Source: JACCZR01 sp035296565 (lineage in GTDB: Bacteria; Actinomycetota; Thermoleophilia; Solirubrobacterales; Thermoleophilaceae). Taken from it: a stretch of DNA of 64,000 bases. How positions within the stretch are numbered: position 1 is the first letter of the stretch; every line of letters begins with the position of its first letter. The notes below the pieces were generated by a model. The model saw only the letters and a program-made list of their open reading frames with translations. It made no database searches and was not told the DNA's origin. The DNA is taken from NCBI GenBank assembly GCA_035296565.1, contig DATHAQ010000027.1, forward strand, positions 4,103-68,102, given 5' to 3'. This document shows positions 24,628 through 32,737 of this stretch, piece by piece. The translations under genes were made by a program, and so were the position numbers.

Positions 24628-25880
24628 CAGCCGGCCTCGGCGTAGATCGCGCCCGGTCCGTCCTCGGTCTTGCCCTCGCCCTCCTTCTCGGCTCCCACGA
24701 GGATCGAGATCTTCCCGAGGTGCTGGTTCTCGCGCATGAGCTGGTGCGCCTCGGCGACGCCGTCGAAGCCCATCGTGCGCCAGAGCACCGGCTGGATGAG
24801 CCCGGACTCGATGAGCTCGTTGGCCTTCATGCACTCGTAGGCGTTGGCGAAGTGCGAGCCAAGGATCTCCTTCTGGCGCATCCACAGATAGCGGACGTCG
24901 AAGTCGAGGTTGTAGCCGGTGGTGCCGGCGCAGATGACCACCTTGCCGAAGGGCTTGACCACGAACACCGAGGTGGGGAAGGTGGCCTGGCCGACGTGCT
25001 CGAAGACGATGTCTGGCGAGTCGCCCAGGATCTCCTTGACGCGCTTGCCGAACTGGCGCGAGACCCCGAAGCGCTCCTTCTCCTCCTCGGGCGACTCGTT
25101 GCCGGTCCGCATCATGCCCTTGAACTCGGCGCGGTCGATGGCGTCCACGGCGCCGAGCTTCTTGACCAGCTCGGCCTTCTCGGGCGAGGAGACGACCCCG
25201 ACGGCCTCGGCGCCCGCGGCCTTGCAGAGCTGGGTGGCGAACACGCCGAGCCCGCCGGCGGCGCCCCAGATGAGCACGCGGTGGCCGGCCTGGATCTCGC
25301 AGCGGTTGATCAGCATGCGGTAGGCGGTGAAGTAGACGAGGCCGTAAGAGGCGGCCTCCTCCCAGGTGAGGTTCCTGGCCTTGGGCAGCAGCTGCTGGGC
25401 CTGGACCTTGGTGAACTGGGCGAAGGAGCCCCAGGTCGTCTCGTAGCCCCAGATCTTCTGCGAGGGCGCGGCCATCGGGTCGAGGCCGTGAACCTCGGGG
25501 TCCTCGTATGAAGCCTGGTTGCAGTGGATCGTGACCTCGTCGCCGGGCTTCCAGCGCGTCACCCCGGGCCCGACCTTCCAGACGACGCCCGATGCGTCCG
25601 AGCCGCCGATGTGGTGGCCGTACTCGGGGTGGTCGCCGTAGCGCCAGACCCCGACGGGCTCCCCGAGGGCGGCCCAGACGTTGTTGTAGTTCACCCCGGC
25701 GGCCATGACGCGGACGATGACCTCGAAGGCGCCGGGCTCGGGCACCTCGATCTCCTCGAGCTGGAAGGCGTCGCGGGGCTCGCCCTCGCGCTCCTGGCGG
25801 ATGACCCAGGCGGCCATGGTCTTCGGCAGCGTGCCGGGCTCCACGTCGAGCTCGGTCACGTTCTTGAGGTCAACGGCCAT
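24627..25880 (-). CDS. ccr: Crotonyl-CoA carboxylase/reductase
   Basis: Reductively carboxylates crotonyl-CoA with NADPH and CO2 to ethylmalonyl-CoA, the defining step of the ethylmalonyl-CoA pathway. The 417-residue medium-chain dehydrogenase/reductase lacks the zinc ligands of alcohol dehydrogenases and carries VMAAGVNYNNVWAALGEP, GSDASGVVWKVG, the cofactor loop WGAAGGLGVFATQL and FEHVGQATFPTSVFVVK, all typical of Ccr. GGAGGA about 10 nt before the ATG is a Shine-Dalgarno site. meaA, mch and mcl of the same pathway are in this window. Confidence 0.93.
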   Translation of the reverse strand: MAVDLKNVTELDVEPGTLPKTMAAWVIRQEREGEPRDAFQLEEIEVPEPGAFEVIVRVMAAGVNYNNVWAALGEPVGVWRYGDHPEYGHHIGGSDASGVVWKVGPGVTRWKPGDEVTIHCNQASYEDPEVHGLDPMAAPSQKIWGYETTWGSFAQFTKVQAQQLLPKARNLTWEEAASYGLVYFTAYRMLINRCEIQAGHRVLIWGAAGGLGVFATQLCKAAGAEAVGVVSSPEKAELVKKLGAVDAIDRAEFKGMMRTGNESPEEEKERFGVSRQFGKRVKEILGDSPDIVFEHVGQATFPTSVFVVKPFGKVVICAGTTGYNLDFDVRYLWMRQKEILGSHFANAYECMKANELIESGLIQPVLWRTMGFDGVAEAHQLMRENQHLGKISILVGAEKEGEGKTEDGPGAIYAEAG

Positions 25881-25947
25881 GTTTCTGACGGTCCTCCGCG
25901 AGTCGATTCTGGGGCCGCGAGAGCCTACCGACGTGCGCGAGGAGGGC

Positions 25948-27525
25948 TCAGGCCGGCAGCTCGGCAGCAGCCTCGCCGGCGTGTCGCTGGCTGCCCTTCC
26001 GGATGTGCGAGCCGGCGGGGCGGATGAGCAGCGCCGCGATCGCTACGCCGGCCACGGCGACGCCCATCGAGAGCAGCATGCCGTGCGAGAGGGCGTAGAG
26101 GAAGGCGTCCCGGCCGGCGCCCGCGACGCGCTGGGCGAGCGCGGGGTCCAGCCCCCGCACGGCGGCGCCGCCGCCCGAGGCGAGGTTCTCCACCATGGCC
26201 TCGCGCTGGCCCGGGCTCACCGGCAGGCCCGCGAGCTTGTCTTCCAGGCGAGCAGAGGCGAGGCTCTGGAACAGCGCGCCCAGCACCGCGATGCCGAAGG
26301 TCCCGCCGACCATGCGGCTCATGGACAGCATGCCCGAGGCCGCTCCCGCCTTCTCCGGAGCGACGGCGTTCATCGCCGCTGTTGACATCGGCGACATGGT
26401 CAGTCCGATGCCCAGCCCCATGACCATGAAGGCCGGCAGCAGCAGCCCGTAGCCCGAGGTCGCCGAGATGTGCGTCTGGATGAACAACGAGACGCCGAGC
26501 AGGGTGAGGCCGGCCACGATGAGCGGCCGCGGCCCGAAGCGGTCGGCCAGCCGCCCCGACACGGGGGCGGTGACGATGATGATCAGCGTCGCGGGAAGGA
26601 AGCGCACGCCGGCCTCGAGCGGGCTGTAGCCGAGCAGGTTCTGCATGTAGAGGGCGACGAAGAAGAAGACGGCGAGCATCGCGAACGAGATCACGAAGCC
26701 GACGAGGTTTGCGCCCAGGAAGGTGCGCGAGCGAAGCTGGTGGAAGTCGATCATCGGCGCCCGCACGCGGCGCTCGATCGCCGCGAAGCCCGCCAACCCC
26801 ACGACGCTGGCCACGAGCAGCCCGACGATCTCGGGGGAGCCCCAGCCCCAGGCGTTGCCCTCCACAAGGGCGAGCACCAGCGAGGTCAGGCCGAGCGACA
26901 GCGCGGCGATGCCGGGCACGTCGACGGTGCGCGCCACGGTCTCGTCGCGCGACTCCCGCGCGGCGAACAGCGTCACGATCACGGCGCCGACGGCCACCGG
27001 GAGGTTGATGAAGAAGATCGCGCGCCAGGAGACGTGCTCGGTGAGCGCTCCGCCCACCACCGGGCCGATGGCCAGGGCGAGAGCGGACACGCCCGCCCAG
27101 GTCCCGATCGCCTTGCCGCGCTCCTCGGGCGGGAACGCGTTGGAGATGATCGACAGGGTGCCGGGCATCATGAACGCGGCACCGATCCCCTGGGCGGCCC
27201 GGCCCGCTACCAGCCAGGCCTGGTCCGGGGAGAGGCCGATCGCGGCGCTCGAGGCCGCGAAGACCACCACGCCGAACAGGAACATGCGCCGCCGGCCGAG
27301 GATGTCGCCGAGGCGGCCGCCGGTGACCAGCAGCACCGCGAAGGTCAGCGTGTAGGCGTTGACCGTCCACTCCAGCGAGGAGATCGAGGCGTCGAGGTCG
27401 CGCTGGATCGACGGCAGCGCCACGTTCACGACCGTGTTGTCGAGCATGATCATGAACAGCGCGAAGCACATCGCGCCGAGCGTCCACCAGCGGCGGTTGC
27501 CCTCGTTGAGACGGACCCGGCTCAT
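25948..27525 (-). CDS. MFS drug-type exporter, DHA2 (14-TM) family
   Basis: A proton-driven efflux pump of 525 residues with about 14 transmembrane helices. Motif A is GRLGDILGRRRMFLFG, the antiporter motif C region is GTWAGVSALALAIGPVVGGA, and the first helix has MIMLDNTVVNVALP, as in EmrB/QacA relatives. It overlaps the upstream MarR gene by 4 nt, so that regulator probably controls it. The exported compound is unknown. Confidence 0.9.
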   Translation of the reverse strand: MSRVRLNEGNRRWWTLGAMCFALFMIMLDNTVVNVALPSIQRDLDASISSLEWTVNAYTLTFAVLLVTGGRLGDILGRRRMFLFGVVVFAASSAAIGLSPDQAWLVAGRAAQGIGAAFMMPGTLSIISNAFPPEERGKAIGTWAGVSALALAIGPVVGGALTEHVSWRAIFFINLPVAVGAVIVTLFAARESRDETVARTVDVPGIAALSLGLTSLVLALVEGNAWGWGSPEIVGLLVASVVGLAGFAAIERRVRAPMIDFHQLRSRTFLGANLVGFVISFAMLAVFFFVALYMQNLLGYSPLEAGVRFLPATLIIIVTAPVSGRLADRFGPRPLIVAGLTLLGVSLFIQTHISATSGYGLLLPAFMVMGLGIGLTMSPMSTAAMNAVAPEKAGAASGMLSMSRMVGGTFGIAVLGALFQSLASARLEDKLAGLPVSPGQREAMVENLASGGGAAVRGLDPALAQRVAGAGRDAFLYALSHGMLLSMGVAVAGVAIAALLIRPAGSHIRKGSQRHAGEAAAELPA

Positions 27526-27980
27526 GAGCGGCGGGCGAGCGGCTGCAGGCCCTGCATCAGGGTCTCGCGCTCATCGGGGTCGAGCTCCGACAGCAGCTCG
27601 CGCACGCCCGCGACGCGCAGCGCGTGGAGCTGGCGGAAGGTGCGCCGGCCCTGGGCGGTGAGGGCGACCAGCTTGCTGCGGCGGTCACGCGGGTCCTCCT
27701 GACGGCCCACGTCGCCGCGCTGCACCAGGCCGTCGACGGCGCGGCTCACGGCGGCGGGGGAGAGCCCGATGCGCTCGCTGAGGGAGCCGATCGAGTGAGG
27801 CTCGTCGAGCTCGTCGAGAGCGTTGAGGAGCTTGACCTGGGTGAAGCTCAGCCCCCGCTCCTCCACGGCGGCGAAGAAGTCGCGGCCCGTGTTGGCGACC
27901 AGGTGGCGCAGCACTGCGGCGACGGTGGCCGTCAGCTCTCCGAGGTCCGTGCCTTCCTTGTGCAGACTAGATGCTTGCAC
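27522..27980 (-). CDS. MarR-family repressor of the MFS operon
   Basis: A 152-residue winged-helix regulator. The helix-turn-helix and wing read HSIGSLSERIGLSPAAVSR and DVGRQEDPRDRRSKLVAL, with dimerisation helices at both ends. GTG start at 27980. The next gene, the exporter, begins inside its last codons, so the two are co-translated. A palindrome TTGCA-CGCA-TGCAA covers its own start codon and the spacer to the TATATT box, which suggests autoregulation released by an inducer. Confidence 0.9.
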   Translation of the reverse strand: MQASSLHKEGTDLGELTATVAAVLRHLVANTGRDFFAAVEERGLSFTQVKLLNALDELDEPHSIGSLSERIGLSPAAVSRAVDGLVQRGDVGRQEDPRDRRSKLVALTAQGRRTFRQLHALRVAGVRELLSELDPDERETLMQGLQPLARRS

Positions 27981-27993
27981 GCATGCAAATATA
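27975..27993 (-). promoter_or_regulatory. MarR promoter and candidate operator
   Basis: TATATT (27988-27993, minus strand) ends 7 nt before the GTG start. The inverted repeat TTGCACGCATGCAA (27975-27988) lies across the spacer and the start codon. A repressor bound there would block initiation of a leaderless mRNA. Confidence 0.55.
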
Positions 27994-28061
27994 GCAGGGG
28001 GGGGTTCCCGCAGCCGTCCGAGCGGGCCGGAATCCGGGCCTCGGTGTGGCGAGCACGCGGT

Positions 28062-28100
28062 CCGAAAAATCCCTCAGGCGGCTGAGCGTTTCCTCAGCGG
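28062..28100. repeat. Repeat family A, copy 3 (degenerate)
   Basis: CTCAG (28073-28077), GCGG, CTGAG (28082-28086), with a further CCTCAG at 28092. Flanking AAAAATCC resembles the AGAATTC arm of copy 1. It lies between the divergent MarR and GST genes. Confidence 0.55.
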
Positions 28101-28156
28101 GCGTGCGCCATGCCGCCCGGCACGTGCGCCATGCCGCCCGGCATTAGGATCGCCGC

Positions 28157-28894
28157 GTGCCCGCCGCCACCCTCATCGGTGTCCCCGCCTCGCACCCCAC
28201 GCTCGCCGCCGAGCTGATGCTGCGGCGTAAGGGCGTGGACTACCGGCGCTTCGACCTGGTGGCCGGTGTGCACCGGCCGCTCCTGCGCTTGCTGGGCTTC
28301 TCCGGCATCACCGTCCCCGCGCTCCGTCTCGACGACGGCGTGCACATCCAGGGCTCGCGCAGGCTTTCGCGCGCGCTCGACGTCCTTTACCCGGAGCGGC
28401 CGCTGTTTCCCCCCGACCGGCGCGAGGAGGTGGAGCGCGCGGAGCACTGGGGCGACCTGGTGCTGCAGGAGGTCCCGCGGCGCATCGCCTGGTGGGGGCT
28501 GCGGCGCCGCCCGACCGCGGTCGAGACCTTCCTGGTGGACGCGAAGACGGGCATCCCGCAGAGCCTGGCCGCGCCGCTCACCGGCCCGGTGGTGATCCTG
28601 GCCGGGCACCTCAACCGGGCCACCGACGAGGCCATCGAGCGTGACCTCGCCACGCTGCCGGGGCTGCTCGACCACGTCGATCGCCTGATCGGGGATGGGG
28701 TCATCGGCGGCGACGACCCCAACGCCGCGGACTTCCAGATAGCGCCGAGCGTGCGCCTGCTGATGAGCTTCGCCGACCTCCGGCCGGCCATCGAATCGCG
28801 GCCGGCGGGCGAGTTCGCCGTACGGGTCGTCCCACGATTCCCCGGCAACGTGCCGCCCGTGCTCCCGGCGGGCTCCCTGGCCGCGCCTCCCTGA
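28157..28894 (+). CDS. Glutathione S-transferase-like protein
   Basis: A 245-residue protein with a thioredoxin-like N-terminal domain (LIGVPASHPTLAAELMLRRK, then GITVPALRLDDGVHIQGS with the cis-Pro and thiol-binding Ser region) and a helical C-terminal domain (DDPNAADFQIAPSVRLL). Actinobacteria of this kind generally use mycothiol rather than glutathione, so the thiol partner is uncertain. TAGGAT ends 6 nt before the GTG start. Confidence 0.75.
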   Translation: MPAATLIGVPASHPTLAAELMLRRKGVDYRRFDLVAGVHRPLLRLLGFSGITVPALRLDDGVHIQGSRRLSRALDVLYPERPLFPPDRREEVERAEHWGDLVLQEVPRRIAWWGLRRRPTAVETFLVDAKTGIPQSLAAPLTGPVVILAGHLNRATDEAIERDLATLPGLLDHVDRLIGDGVIGGDDPNAADFQIAPSVRLLMSFADLRPAIESRPAGEFAVRVVPRFPGNVPPVLPAGSLAAPP

Positions 28895-28943
28895 TCTTCA
28901 TCCGTTCTGTCAGATCCCGGGCGTAGCTTTCGACAGCTACCCC

Positions 28944-30260
28944 ATGGAAGCCGCAACCCCACTCCGCCGCCCCAGCGTCAGCACCGATGAGCGCAGCCTG
29001 CGCCTGAACGACCTGCTGGTCGAGGACGAGACCGTCGTGCGGGTAGTGCGCGAGCGCATCGAGGCGGGGGAGGACCCCGAGCGGGTCGTCCTCGACGCGA
29101 TCGAGATCGGCGGACGCGTGCTCGACCGCGAGCACGCCGCCGCCAACGCCGAGTTCGTCAAGACGGAGTTCGAGCGCGCCTCGCGCAACGTCGAGGAGCA
29201 GTTCACCGAACGCGCCCGCCAGGTCGCCGAGCGTCTCGACGAGAAGGTCGACGAGGTCTTCGGCGAGGAGAACGGCCACCTGGCCAAGGAGCTCGAGAAG
29301 CTGTTCTCCGACGGCAGCTCGGCCTCCGTGCAGAACCGGGTGCGAGAGCTCGTGGGCGAGACCCTGGCGAAGTCGCGCGAGGACCTCGTGCGCCAGTTCT
29401 CCTCCAGCGACGGGTCCAACCCGCTCGCCGACTTCAAGGCCGGCACCGTCCGCGAGCTGCGCCAGGCGCACGTCACCCAGCAGGCGATGGTCGAGCGCAT
29501 GGCCGAGCTGGAGAAGCAGCTCCAAGGCCTGCGCATCGAGCGCGAGGCCGAGCGGCAGGTCGCCGCCGAGCGCGAGCGCGGGACCGCCAAGGGCCGGACG
29601 TTCGAGGAGCAGGTGGCCGAGGCGGTCGACCTGATCGCCACGGTGCAGGGCGACTGCTCCGAGGCGGTCGGGGACCTGCCCGGGGCCACCGGCAAGACAG
29701 GGGACGTGGTGGTCGATCTCGCGGCCGCCGACGGCCCGGCGCGCGGGCGCCTGGTCTTCGAGGCCAAGGACAGCAAGCTGCCCCGGCCCGAGGCCATTCG
29801 CCAGCTCGATCGCGCCCTCGAGCAGCGCGACGCCGACTTCGCCGTGCTGGTCGTGCCCGACGACGACGAGGTGCCGGCGAGGATGCAGACGCTGCGGGAG
29901 TACAACGGCGACAAGCTGATCGTCACGCTGGACACCGAGGACGATGCCCACCTGGCGCTCGAGCTCGGCTATCGCCTCGCCCGTGCGCGCGTCCTGATGG
30001 ACCGCGCCGGCGGTGACGGCATCGACGCGGGCGCCGTGCGCGGCAGCGTCGAGCGGGCACGGCAGGCGGTCGAGGACGTGCGCAAGGTCAAGAGCCAGCT
30101 CACCGGCGCGACCACGAACATCAGCAACGCGCGCGAGCTCGTCGAGGCGCTCGCCGACCGCGTGAAGGCCCACCTCGACGAGGTGGAGCAGCTGGTCTCA
30201 GCAGACGCGCCCGCGAAGGACGCGCCGACCGAGCCGCCGCAGACGACCCTTCTGTCCTAG
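28944..30260 (+). CDS. Coiled-coil protein with PD-(D/E)XK nuclease-like domain
   Basis: A 438-residue cytoplasmic protein. The first 210 residues are largely helical and charged, with a coiled coil at about 170-215. A compact domain follows: GRTFEEQ (217-223), D254 in TGKTGDVVVDL, E273 and K275 in LVFEAKDSK, then IRQLDRAL. This order (Glu, Asp, E-x-K, Gln) fits a restriction-endonuclease fold, as in RmuC and DUF2130 proteins. The C-terminal 100 residues are again helical. The function may be in DNA maintenance, but no known operon partner is present. Confidence 0.7.
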   Translation: MEAATPLRRPSVSTDERSLRLNDLLVEDETVVRVVRERIEAGEDPERVVLDAIEIGGRVLDREHAAANAEFVKTEFERASRNVEEQFTERARQVAERLDEKVDEVFGEENGHLAKELEKLFSDGSSASVQNRVRELVGETLAKSREDLVRQFSSSDGSNPLADFKAGTVRELRQAHVTQQAMVERMAELEKQLQGLRIEREAERQVAAERERGTAKGRTFEEQVAEAVDLIATVQGDCSEAVGDLPGATGKTGDVVVDLAAADGPARGRLVFEAKDSKLPRPEAIRQLDRALEQRDADFAVLVVPDDDEVPARMQTLREYNGDKLIVTLDTEDDAHLALELGYRLARARVLMDRAGGDGIDAGAVRGSVERARQAVEDVRKVKSQLTGATTNISNARELVEALADRVKAHLDEVEQLVSADAPAKDAPTEPPQTTLLS

Positions 30261-30267
30261 ACCGGGA

Positions 30268-30714
30268 CTAGGGCACCTGGAGCTGGTCGTTCGAGTCGCC
30301 GCGGGATTCACCGACGTCCAGCTCGGCGGGCTGGATCTCCTGCACCACCGCCTGGGACGATCCCGCGCGCACCTCGTAGGTGCCCGTCGCGATGTTCGCC
30401 TGGATGGTCGCGGTGTCGAGTGGATTGATCGGCCCGACGCGCTCGCGCAGGCTCTCGCCCTCGAGCGTGACCGTGTGCGCTGCCTTGGTCTGGTTGGAGA
30501 TCGTGAGCAGGACGGGCCCCGCGCCGAAGGAGTTGGGCGAGACGGTGACCTTGTCCTTCTGGATCACGCCCGTGAGCTCGAGCGCGCTGGCCGGCCGGGG
30601 CTTGTTCTCGAAGTCCTCGCTGCCGCAACTGACGAGCAGGGCTACGCAGAGCGTCCCGGCGACGAAGCTCGCAGCTCGTATCACGCGCGTATTCCTGATC
30701 GCCACAAACCCCAT
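30268..30714 (-). CDS. Lipoprotein with cupredoxin-like beta domain
   Basis: A 148-residue exported lipoprotein. The signal sequence ends in the lipobox LLVSCGS, followed by a short linker and a beta-rich domain (VTVSPNSFGAGPVLLTISNQ, then HTVTLEGES and TGTYEVRAG) reminiscent of cupredoxin folds, but without a clear copper Cys/Met set. Function unknown. It lies 16 nt downstream of the acyltransferase on the same strand. Confidence 0.7.
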   Translation of the reverse strand: MGFVAIRNTRVIRAASFVAGTLCVALLVSCGSEDFENKPRPASALELTGVIQKDKVTVSPNSFGAGPVLLTISNQTKAAHTVTLEGESLRERVGPINPLDTATIQANIATGTYEVRAGSSQAVVQEIQPAELDVGESRGDSNDQLQVP

Positions 30715-30730
30715 CCCACGCGGCGGAACC

Positions 30731-31738
30731 CTAACCGAACCACACCGACGAACGCCGCTGCAGCATGTCCTGCAAGCGGGCTTGGATCCGGCCGCGGACG
30801 TCGTCGGCGAGGGACTGGACGAGTGCCGGGTCGTCGGCGTCCTCGGGGCCGAGGTCGGACACGTCGATGGGCTCGAGGAACTCGATCCGGAACTTCGCGG
30901 GCAGGTACATGACCGCGGCGGCCAGGCCGAGGTGGGGAAAGGCGTGGTTGACCGGGAAGTAGGGAAGGCCGGTGAGCTGCTTGAGCAGCGGGACGTGCGC
31001 GAAGATCGGCATTGCCTCCTCGGCGCCCACCACCGCCACCGGCACGATCGGCACCTGCGCGCGGATGGCCGTGCGCACGAATCCGCCGCGGCCGAAGCGG
31101 CGGAGCTTGTAGCGCTGCCAGTAGAGCTTGCGCGTCGCCTTCACCCCTTCGGGAAAGACCAGCGCCAGACGCTCTTCGTCAGCCAGCAGGCGCTGTGCGT
31201 TCGCGGGGTGCGCGGCGACCAGGCCGATCTTGGCCGTCAGCGCGCTCACGCCGGGGTAGCCCTTGAACCAGTGCTCGCCCAGCATGTAGAGCGGGCGGGG
31301 GTGGGAGTGCTCGCGGCGGATGGCCTGCATGATCATCGGCGCGTCAGGAGGCAGCGCACCCGAGTGATTCGAGGTGAGCAGAGCACCCCCTTCAGACGGC
31401 ACGTTCTCCACGCCCTCCGCGTCCACGCGGAACCAGACCCGGTAGTAGAAGTCGAGCAGCGGTTCGACCAGATCGAAGACGCGCTGCGAGCGGCCCCAGT
31501 CGTCGAGCTGGCGGCCGGTCTCCGCCGGCGGGATCAGCTCGCGTAGCTGGCGTGCGTCGACGTCGGCGCTCGGTCGCGGCTCGGTGGCCACGGGCATGTC
31601 GAGCTCACCTGCGCGTGGGTCGTACCCGCGCGGCTCGTGGCCGGCGCTGTCGCCGCCGAGCAGCGGGCTGCGCTCGCTGAGCCCTCGCCGGCTGGTGGGC
31701 CGCCGCGGTTTGTGCCTGGTGCGCTCCCCCGTCTTCAC
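30731..31738 (-). CDS. PlsC-like acyltransferase
   Basis: A 335-residue membrane-associated acyltransferase of the 1-acylglycerol-3-phosphate type. The catalytic His-Asp box is SNHSGALPPDAP (NHx4-6D) and the second motif is LVFPEGVKATRK. A disordered N-terminal tail of about 50 Arg/Pro-rich residues precedes the domain. TAAGCT ends 6 nt before the GTG. It is likely active in phospholipid or glycolipid synthesis; the acceptor is unknown. Confidence 0.8.
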   Translation of the reverse strand: MKTGERTRHKPRRPTSRRGLSERSPLLGGDSAGHEPRGYDPRAGELDMPVATEPRPSADVDARQLRELIPPAETGRQLDDWGRSQRVFDLVEPLLDFYYRVWFRVDAEGVENVPSEGGALLTSNHSGALPPDAPMIMQAIRREHSHPRPLYMLGEHWFKGYPGVSALTAKIGLVAAHPANAQRLLADEERLALVFPEGVKATRKLYWQRYKLRRFGRGGFVRTAIRAQVPIVPVAVVGAEEAMPIFAHVPLLKQLTGLPYFPVNHAFPHLGLAAAVMYLPAKFRIEFLEPIDVSDLGPEDADDPALVQSLADDVRGRIQARLQDMLQRRSSVWFG

Positions 31739-31778
31739 CGAGGGAGCTTATCCCCGCGTGCGGCGGCGGAACAAACGC

Positions 31779-32687
31779 TCAGCCGCGTTGGAAAGGGAGG
31801 TCGACGACCTCGGCGGTGGCGCCGTTCGCGCCCACGGCGACCGTGTCGCCCGGCGCGGCCTCGCGCCGTACGATGGCCAGGGCGACCGCCCCCAGGGTGG
31901 GCGACTCGCACGCCGTGCCGACTTGGCCGACCGCCCGCTCGCCGAGGGTCAGCGGGTCGCCGTGCTCCGCCGGCCGGGACAGCCGCAGCCCGCGCAGGTG
32001 GCGGTTCGGCTTGCCGCGCCAGTGCAGCCGCGCGACGGTCTCCTGGCCGACGTAGCAGCCCTTCTCGAAGTTGACGGCGCGTTCGTTGAGACCGGCCTCC
32101 TGCGGAATCGTGTCGGCGCCCATGTCGAGTCCCATGCGCGGCCGGCCCGACTCCACGCGCAGGCACTCGGCGGCCTGCTCGGACACCGCCTCCACGTCCA
32201 GCGCGTCGGCGAGGCCGGGCTCGCCGATCACGTCGACGCCCAGGTCGGTGGCCACGTACAGCCCGTGCTCGCCCTCGACGAAGGCGTGCTCGGCCTCGAC
32301 CAGGTCAATCCCTAGGGCCTCGCGCGCCCGGGGCCCGATCAGGGAGACGATCGCCCGCTGGTCGGTCAGGTCCTCGTAGCTGACCTCGCGGCCGAGGCTG
32401 TACACCTCGCACGTGTGGCGCACGGGCGGGAGGCCGGCGGCCTCGGTGTCGATCCAAAGCCAGTCCTCGCCCCGCAGGATGCGCATGTCGGCACGCAGCT
32501 TGCCCTTGTGGTTGAGCAGGGCGGCGTAGAGGCCCTGGCCCGGCTCGAGCGCCTCGACATCGTTGGTCACCTGACCCTGCAGGAACTCGGCGGCCTCGGA
32601 GCCCCGGAGCAGGAGCTTGCCGCGCTCGGAGCGATCGACCAGCCCGACCGAGCGGGTCAGCAGCTCGTACTCGTCCACGGCGATCAC
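31779..32687 (-). CDS. ygfZ: Folate-binding YgfZ/GcvT-type protein
   Basis: A tetrahydrofolate-dependent protein that supports iron-sulfur cluster enzymes. The 302-residue sequence has the diagnostic KGCYVGQE motif with its Cys, EFLQGQVTNDV near the N-terminus and LRVESGRPRMG. The GTG start at 32687 has TACACT 6 nt upstream. It is divergent from the multicopper oxidase operon, and a metal-type operator lies between the two. Confidence 0.88.
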   Translation of the reverse strand: MIAVDEYELLTRSVGLVDRSERGKLLLRGSEAAEFLQGQVTNDVEALEPGQGLYAALLNHKGKLRADMRILRGEDWLWIDTEAAGLPPVRHTCEVYSLGREVSYEDLTDQRAIVSLIGPRAREALGIDLVEAEHAFVEGEHGLYVATDLGVDVIGEPGLADALDVEAVSEQAAECLRVESGRPRMGLDMGADTIPQEAGLNERAVNFEKGCYVGQETVARLHWRGKPNRHLRGLRLSRPAEHGDPLTLGERAVGQVGTACESPTLGAVALAIVRREAAPGDTVAVGANGATAEVVDLPFQRG

Positions 32688-32693
32688 AAGACC

Positions 32694-32719
32694 AGTGTAG
32701 TTTTAGCCGCGTCTAACTT
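32694..32719. promoter_or_regulatory. Divergent control region with candidate DtxR-type operator
   Basis: TACACT on the minus strand (32694-32699) ends 6 nt before the ygfZ GTG. TTAGCCGCGTCTAA (32703-32716) is an inverted repeat matching its complement at 12 of 14 positions, with TTAG/CTAA arms like those of DtxR/IdeR boxes. TAACTT (32714-32719) could serve as -10 for the oxidase operon and would be covered by the operator. The operon ends with a DtxR-family gene. Confidence 0.5.
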
Positions 32720-32737
32720 CTGCTTCAATAGTCGCTC

